A DNA stretch of 64,000 bases from Dinochytrium kinnereticum (lineage: Eukaryota; Chytridiomycota; Chytridiomycetes; Chytridiales; Chytridiaceae): positions 1 to 64,000 of the forward strand of contig JADGJT010000047.1 of assembly GCA_027604005.1 (NCBI GenBank), given 5' to 3'. Below, piece by piece: positions 58,653 to 64,000 of this stretch. Numbering within the stretch: position 1 is the stretch's first letter; the number at the start of each line of letters is the position of its first letter. A program made the position numbers and the translations under genes. The notes under the pieces were generated by a model that saw nothing but the letters and a program-made list of their open reading frames with translations, made no database searches and was not told the origin of the DNA.

Positions 58653-59235
58653 CTACTCGTAATGGACGGCTGCGAGGGCCTCGTTGGCAAAATCCTGGAA
58701 CTCGTCCGATTCCTGCAACGCCTTCTCCAGCAGCTTCTCGGGATCATCACTCGAGTCGATCGCACGCAGTAGCGTCATCAGCGCATCACTCTTGAGCCTC
58801 TTGGCCACCGCCTCTGACTCTCCTGTCTTCAGTTAGAATTGCCTGGAGAGCGAGCGTTTCTCACCCAACGCTGTCAGCTGCTCCGACGTGAGTTTGGTCA
58901 GCTCCTCGGCCTCAAAATCCACCACTGACGAATCCTGATTCCTGGTGGATGCTGTGGTTGCTGGTGGGGCGGCAGCGGTCGGCGGCTGAGGCGGACTGCA
59001 TGGTGATTCTGTTTGAGATGGATCAGCATCAACGGTGTTGTCTCTCTCTGGACGCACCCTTGTGGGTCTTGAAGCAGACCAAGGAGCAGCTGCACGAGCG
59101 GAAGGGTGGGGGGGGTTAGACGTCGTCTCTCTCCAGCGATGCCGTCGAATGCTCGCAGACTCACTATCGCAGCAGGCACACCGGGCAGCGGTACTTTGAG
59201 TCGGCAGCGGTGCAGACCTCACATTTCTTGCCCAT
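58653..59235 (-). CDS. ZNHIT3: zinc finger HIT domain protein 3 (ZNHIT3/Hit1-like)
   Basis: It is a zf-HIT protein that helps assemble box C/D snoRNPs in yeast and animals (Hit1/ZNHIT3). The first exon is MGKKCEVCTAADSKYRCPVC LLR; the donor after a TA joins C TGC to restore the finger as YRCPVCLLRYCSLVCFKTHK, giving the full HIT set of cysteines plus His. A disordered linker (PPQPPTAAAPPATTAS) follows, then VVDFEAEELTKLTSEQLTAL. Across an intron come GESEAVAKRLKSDALMTLLR and EKALQESDEFQDFANEALAAV, the C-terminal helices of ZNHIT3. The total is about 140 residues. The ATG at 59235 is 27 bp downstream of the RGP1 stop at 59263. Confidence 0.85.
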
Positions 59236-59262
59236 AATTTCTACTTTCTATTACACATTTCT

Positions 59263-62083
59263 TCACAGGATCTCAAACTGCTTTACGACGGCCCTGCGCG
59301 CCATCTTGGTCGGGAACACCTTGAGCGGGATGAGGCAGTCGAACGCCTCCACGTCCGCGTGGTTCATGACGCCCAGATGCACAAAGTTGACGTCGCTGGC
59401 TGCCGGCGTCAGGAGCGTCGTTGACAGCCCCGTGATGAACTCGAGGCGGAGCACCCACGACAGCGAGACTGTGGTTCGTTGATGTTGTTTGATTTTCGGC
59501 AGGAGAAGGGTGGGTCAGATTGCTGACTACGGAGAAGGGGAGATGGCAAGGAGTGTGGAATAAGCAGTGACTGATCACATACCTGCTGTGGTCTTAAAGT
59601 CGGGCGTGCATCCCAACGGAATGGGCAGCGAGATTCCGGTTCGACACACGTTGACTGTGTACCTATGCTGCTCCGCAAAAACCCTTCTCGTAGACCTCAC
59701 CAACTGAGCCTTTGGCTTGATTGCAAATGGCGCATCAACTGTTTCTGAGTTTTCCAAGAATGCCGAAACCTATTTTTGCGCCTCAATCAGAAATATATGA
59801 CAAATAAAAGACGAGACTTGATGATTAGACAGCATCGCTCACCTGAAAGCAAGGAATGGAGCTTTTTGAAAAGTCCAGAATGCCTGTGATGGTCTCTCCA
59901 AGGCGGTAGAGCCCTCGCGTAAGCTTCAGCTGAGCAACATGCTCGTTGTTCTTGCATATGTCAAATGAGACTGAAAGGAACGAAACATTATTGCTTAGAT
60001 AATGACTACAAAACGCTCAAGAACATACGTTTTCCAGACCTCTGACAGATTAAGGTCAGGTTTTGCATTAAGGTCAGCTGTTCGTCGTCATGCATGTTCA
60101 TAGATCCTAATTTAAGGAGGGATATGGTGGTTAGGAACAAATATAGGAAGAATAACAGGTGGTTTAAAAAGACAATTTACGCACTCGCAGGCTTAGGAAA
60201 AGCTAGAGCCTTTTCAATCGGAGTAATGATCGCTTCCTCCGTATTAATGATTACTGGGTTAAGAATCTCGTAAACAATCTTTGAACCGTCACCTAAAAGA
60301 ATGAGGCAGCGCGTTAATTTTCATCTTGACATACAAGAAGTAAATAACCAAAAGAAAAAAAAAGAAAAAAAAAAAAGTAAAAAAAAAGAAAAGAAAAGAA
60401 AAAAAAAGAAATTAAGCTCACCCTCAACTTTCCCAAATAACCTAAACGGAAGTTGAATGACTTGAGAACGCTTAGATGTGCCGGACCTCTGAATGCCCAC
60501 TATAAGTTTATAGGAGAACCGGATAATCTTCCCCCTGTGAGTGGGTGGAAGCTCACTGGGAAGTTTAAGCTCATATTTGACTAGAAAAATATTTTCTTTA
60601 GTCACCAGGGTTGGGGAAGGGGGGAGGAGGGGGGAACAATCAGAATCGACGAGATTTCTTACATGATTTTGATTCCCCGGGCTCCAGGCTCAAATCGTAG
60701 AAAAGAATAGATGGAGGCGTGCTGTACAACGGAAATACCCTCTCTATAATACGGCAGCAAAGACAGGTGGTGAATGCTTGCATAAGACAAGAAGGACGGA
60801 ACGAAAGCGATATGCTTACCCTGAGGCTTTGAATACGAATCCGGCCCAAGGCCTGATCCTCCCATCGACCCGCCACCTCCTGGCCCAGCTCCGCCAACAT
60901 TGTACATCACTTTCGTTTTAAGAGGCTCCAGAGCAGCCGTCTTGACAAAAGAAGCATCAACCGTCATCTGCCCCGTCATCTGCGCAAAAGCCCAAGCCAA
61001 ATCCTCCGTTTTCACCCCAAACTTCTTTGCTGGCGGCGCATGCACCGTAGGCTCCCCAACGGGTGGCACGGACACCACTTGAGGAGAGGTAGCTGAGGAC
61101 ACCTCCACTGTTGGAGGAATGAGCACCCGTGAAGGTACAGGCTGTGGGGAGTCTGGGAACGGGATGGGGGATGCAGAGCGATCAGGACCAGCAGGTCTTG
61201 GACTCATCATTGCAGAGTTTACAGAGATCACGGAGAGCCTTGATGAGGCGCGATCAAAATCATCCACGTTGGAAAGTTGGATCTGTTCAGACTCTCTTCC
61301 GGCAGGGTCCTCTGATGGTGAGTTTGCGAGTGATATGTCGAGAGGCGGAGTCGTGTGGGCGTGGCGGGGCATATCGATACTGAGGGATCGAAGCGGGGCG
61401 TCGTTAAGAGGGTTCTTGGGGAGGGTTGTTGGGGTTACGGGGGGGGTTTTGTGCCTATGAGAGACATCCGAGATGGGGAGTTTCAGCGAAGATAGAGTAG
61501 GGGTGGGTGGAGGCGGTACGCCGGTAAGTTTTGGGACCTTGGAGACGGAAGGGGAGAGGAGGTTGTTGGGGTTCGGAGAGGTGAGCGACGTGGTGTTGTT
61601 GACTGATAGGATTGGAGGGTGGCCATAAGGTGGGGATTCGTGTTCAGACTCATCGCCTTCTCCGACGGATCCCAGAAAGGGCTTTCGAGCGGTATCCTCG
61701 CCGCCACCACCAATGCTATTCTTCCTCGCCGTCCCCAGAGGGATGATGGTCCGAAGCGACGACATTGAGATTGACTTTCTGACCATTTGCGTGAAGCTGA
61801 TTCTCCCTAACCCACGCGATGCATCCTTCAACGACATGTCATCCTGTGATCTCCCAGATGCGCTGGGAGTCTTCAAAGGCGTCGCGGCGAGAAAGACTGG
61901 GCTCGCCCGAGGGGATCGACTTTGGGCCGATGGTGAATGCGGGGTCAAGGCAGTAATATCATCGGATGGAATGACGATGATCTCTTGGCTGCTGTTCGTG
62001 AAGGTCAACAGGCATGCAAAGGAGTCTCCGGCAAAGAAGATGCCGTCCTCCGGAAACGAGATCTCCAGGTCCAAACCGCCCAT
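59263..62083 (-). CDS. RGP1: RGP1-like partner of the Ric1-Rgp1 Rab6 GEF
   Basis: Rgp1 pairs with Ric1 to activate Rab6/Ypt6 at the Golgi. The N-terminal arrestin-like beta region reads LDLEISFPEDGIFFAGDSFA, CLLTFTNSSQEIIVI. A long disordered insert follows (about 61950-61080), then KTEDLAWAFAQMTGQM. The conserved core continues in the next exons: YSTPPSILFYDLSLEPGESK, KYELKLPSELPPTHRGKIIR, FSYKLIVGIQRSGTSKRSQV, PFRLFGKVEG and the C-terminal ELTRGLYRLGETI-type and FDCLIPLKVFPT segments. The earlier GTG/TTG start is out of frame by a stop upstream, so I take the ATG at 62083 (MGGLDLEIS). About six introns are present. It is divergent from PI4K2. Confidence 0.88.
60340..60412 (-). repeat. A/G-rich tract inside RGP1 (poly-T/C intron)
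   Basis: On the plus strand a stretch of about 70 bp is almost wholly A with scattered G. On the coding strand this is a polypyrimidine-rich intron between the KVEG exon and the KYELKLPS exon side of RGP1, so it is intronic rather than coding. Confidence 0.7.
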
Positions 62084-62523
62084 CTCCCTCGTCAACACTT
62101 AAACGATTGATTCCAATCCCTTCTCAGGGGCCGTCACAGCTGCCTCTACCCACGCCTCTCGCCGATGCGTTCCTGCCTGAATGCCCTCGATGGGAGAGAG
62201 CGCTCGCGATGGGATGCGTCGTCGTTCGTCGTTCGTCGTCCGTCGTCGTCGTCGTTGCCCGTCGTCTGTCTGCGTTGAATTAATTTTCAGCGCTCGCCTT
62301 ACGTCAAACAAAGGCAAAAACCTCTTGCAGCACACAGGCGGCGGGCGGACCTCTCCTCCACCCCTCTCCACCAGCACCGCTTCACCCGATCCGTCATCGC
62401 ATCGACGACGGCTGCAACCGGCGTCGCTGCTTCCCCCCCCCCCCTCCCCCTCCCTCCGCCATCGGGCTGCCCTTTGACCCAACATCTCGTTCGTGAGACT
62501 TTGCCAGACAACAGCCTCCTGCG
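62084..62523. promoter_or_regulatory. divergent upstream region (RGP1 / PI4K2)
   Basis: These 440 bp lie between the two start codons. They include a CGT/CGTCGTC trinucleotide run at about 62217-62260 and a C run at about 62435-62455. No gene is recognised. Both promoters should lie here. Confidence 0.5.
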
Positions 62524-64000
62524 ATGTCGAGCTTTGCGCAGGCTGGAAAGTCCATCCTGGACTCCATCTCGTCCACCATGGCCTCCACCGCTGCATCCGT
62601 TGCAAAGGCCGCGTCAACGGCCTCCTCCTCTTCGGGTGTGGGTGGTAGCCCCTCCCTTCGTAAGAAACAGAAGCGGAAGAAGCCCTCGCGGGCCACCTAC
62701 ACTGCCCTTTCCTCCAACCCGTTCACCGGTGCATCGACGGGTGCCGCGGCGAATAGCGGTGTTGGGTACTCACTGGACCAGGTGAATGGAGGCGGCGGGC
62801 AGTCTGGCAGTCACCATGACGAGTATTTTTCTGATGACGATGGCGAGGATGACTTGGAGTCCCTGGCTTCATCCGTGAGGAGCGACGATAGGTTATTCTC
62901 CCCCATAGGAGCGGGTGTTGGCAGCCTCGGAGGAGGCAGCTCTGGACCCCACAACCTCAGCAAACCCCCGACGACATTGCTCGATGGAGGGTATTATTAC
63001 AACCCATCATCCTCTGACCAAGCGCGACTCCTTCAGACGACGTCCCCCGTTTTGGCACCATCCCTTCTCCCCGACAATGTTCTCCCACAAGAGCCCGTCT
63101 TCCACGGTATTGGCGCCCTTTCCGATTCTGTGCATCCCCTCTCCTCAGAGTTTTGCAACCCCACACCAAAGATCACTCCCGTGTCGTCTCAACACTTTCT
63201 GGCCATCGTTGAAGACGTCAGAGCAGCCATCTCAGAGGGCATCTATCCCACGCGTATCGCAAAGGGCTCGTCCGGCTCCTACTTTTGTCGGAACAGGGCT
63301 GGCGATATTGTTGGGGTGTTTAAGCCAAAGAATGAGGAGCCTTATGGGAAGATGAATCCCAAGTGGACCAAATGGATTCATCGTAATCTCTTTCCGTGCT
63401 GCTTTGGTCGGTCATGCCTTATACCGAATTTGGGGTACCTGTCTGAGGCGGCTGCTTCCTACATGGACCGACGCCTTGGTCTCAATGTTGTCCCTCGAAC
63501 CGAGGTCGTGGCGCTGGCCTCTCCCAGTTTTTTCTACTCTTCAAAGGAACGATGGGAGTATCGGAGGGGAAAGCCGCTTCCGCCAAAGCTCGGTAGCTTC
63601 CAGTTGTTCCTAAAGGGCTTTAAAGATGCAACAACGTTTTTCAGGGAAGGCTACGACAAGCTCATCGACACCTCTGTGCAAGACACTGGCCGTTCCGTCG
63701 GTGGAAGACCGGGACACGCTCACCCACCTCCCCTGACTCCTAATTCGTCGGCTGTCTCGATATCCTCAACCGCACACCCTTACAACTGGTCCGAACGCAC
63801 GCAGAGGGAGTTTCAATGGGGTTTTGAGAGACTCGTGGTGCTGGATTACCTCATCAGGAACACGGATAGAGGGATGGATAACTGGATGATCCGGTTCGTG
63901 TCTAATCCGGAGGCTTCGGATGGAGGCGTGGCTGCGGGGTCAATTGGATCGGCTATTGGCTTGAATGGAGGAGATGCGCCGACTTTAACCATGTCATCGT
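62524..64000 (+). CDS. type II phosphatidylinositol 4-kinase (5' part, runs off the window)
   Basis: It makes PI4P on endosome and Golgi membranes. The frame is open for 492 codons to the window edge without introns. After a disordered, serine-rich first 220 residues (MSSFAQAGKSILDSIS), the kinase starts: IYPTRIAKGSSGSYFCRN (nucleotide loop, about residue 245), GVFKPKNEEPYGKMNPKWTK, RNLFPCCFGRSCLIPNLGYL (the cysteine-rich palmitoylation site), SYMDRRLGLNVVPRT, GSFQLFLKGFKDATTFF, FERLVVLDYLIRN and TDRGMDNWMI (catalytic loop, about residue 447). These match animal PI4K2 and yeast Lsb6 in order. The C-terminus lies beyond position 64000. Confidence 0.95.
   Translation, partial: MSSFAQAGKSILDSISSTMASTAASVAKAASTASSSSGVGGSPSLRKKQKRKKPSRATYTALSSNPFTGASTGAAANSGVGYSLDQVNGGGGQSGSHHDEYFSDDDGEDDLESLASSVRSDDRLFSPIGAGVGSLGGGSSGPHNLSKPPTTLLDGGYYYNPSSSDQARLLQTTSPVLAPSLLPDNVLPQEPVFHGIGALSDSVHPLSSEFCNPTPKITPVSSQHFLAIVEDVRAAISEGIYPTRIAKGSSGSYFCRNRAGDIVGVFKPKNEEPYGKMNPKWTKWIHRNLFPCCFGRSCLIPNLGYLSEAAASYMDRRLGLNVVPRTEVVALASPSFFYSSKERWEYRRGKPLPPKLGSFQLFLKGFKDATTFFREGYDKLIDTSVQDTGRSVGGRPGHAHPPPLTPNSSAVSISSTAHPYNWSERTQREFQWGFERLVVLDYLIRNTDRGMDNWMIRFVSNPEASDGGVAAGSIGSAIGLNGGDAPTLTMSS

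Noticed and set aside
1..64000. Mobile elements, CRISPR arrays, rRNA or tRNA genes
   Set aside because: I found no transposase or reverse-transcriptase motifs, no spaced direct repeats of CRISPR type and no structured RNA gene that I could support.

Overview
The window is nuclear DNA from a eukaryote, most likely a flagellated (zoosporic) early-diverging fungus such as a chytrid or blastoclad. Almost every gene is broken by short GT...AG introns of roughly 40-150 bp, genes sit close together on both strands, and the products are housekeeping proteins of the fungal/animal lineage: a Swi3/TIPIN fork-protection factor, fungal-style histidinol-phosphate aminotransferase, Trm82, a HECT ligase with a short N-terminal zinc motif, Rgp1 and a type II PI4-kinase. 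An intact CFAP58 gene for an axonemal coiled-coil protein implies a motile flagellum, which Dikarya lack. RNF220- and PRRC2-like genes, familiar from animals, also argue for a deep-branching opisthokont. The taxon is an inference; no rRNA or other marker is present.

Bases 1-1500 are low-complexity, strand-asymmetric sequence without a credible gene. From 1501 to 64000 I recognise 27 protein genes. In order: COG4798 methyltransferase (-), putative RhoGAP-like protein (-), LAMTOR1 (+), PRRC2/BAT2-N protein (-), RasGEF (+), HECT E3 ligase (-), VPS13 (+, about 11.5 kb), APC4 (-), HIS5-type aminotransferase (+), TRM82/WDR4 (+), TFIIIC delta/GTF3C4-type subunit (-), cyclin L (+), unknown small protein (+), ribosomal protein eS10 (-), CFAP58 (-), U2AF1 (+), mitochondrial HAD hydrolase (+), TPR-like protein (-), DPH2 (-), TIPIN/Swi3 (+), glucose-6-phosphate 1-epimerase (+), NDUFAF7 (-), RNF220 (+), mitochondrial bL28 (-), ZNHIT3 (-), RGP1 (-), and the 5' part of PI4K2 (+), which runs off the right edge.

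The layout is dominated by divergent pairs: nine head-to-head pairs, four of them with only 35-72 bp between the two start codons. Convergent genes end 100-700 bp apart, or even overlap (RNF220/bL28m). No mobile element, tRNA, rRNA, CRISPR array or clear gene-transfer island is visible. Several products act on membranes (LAMTOR1, VPS13, RGP1, PI4K2) or in RNA/protein synthesis (U2AF1, cyclin L, TFIIIC, TRM82, DPH2, eS10, bL28m), but they do not form an operon-like pathway. Exon joins below were worked out by eye from splice consensus and family similarity; gene spans run from the chosen ATG to the stop codon and include introns.
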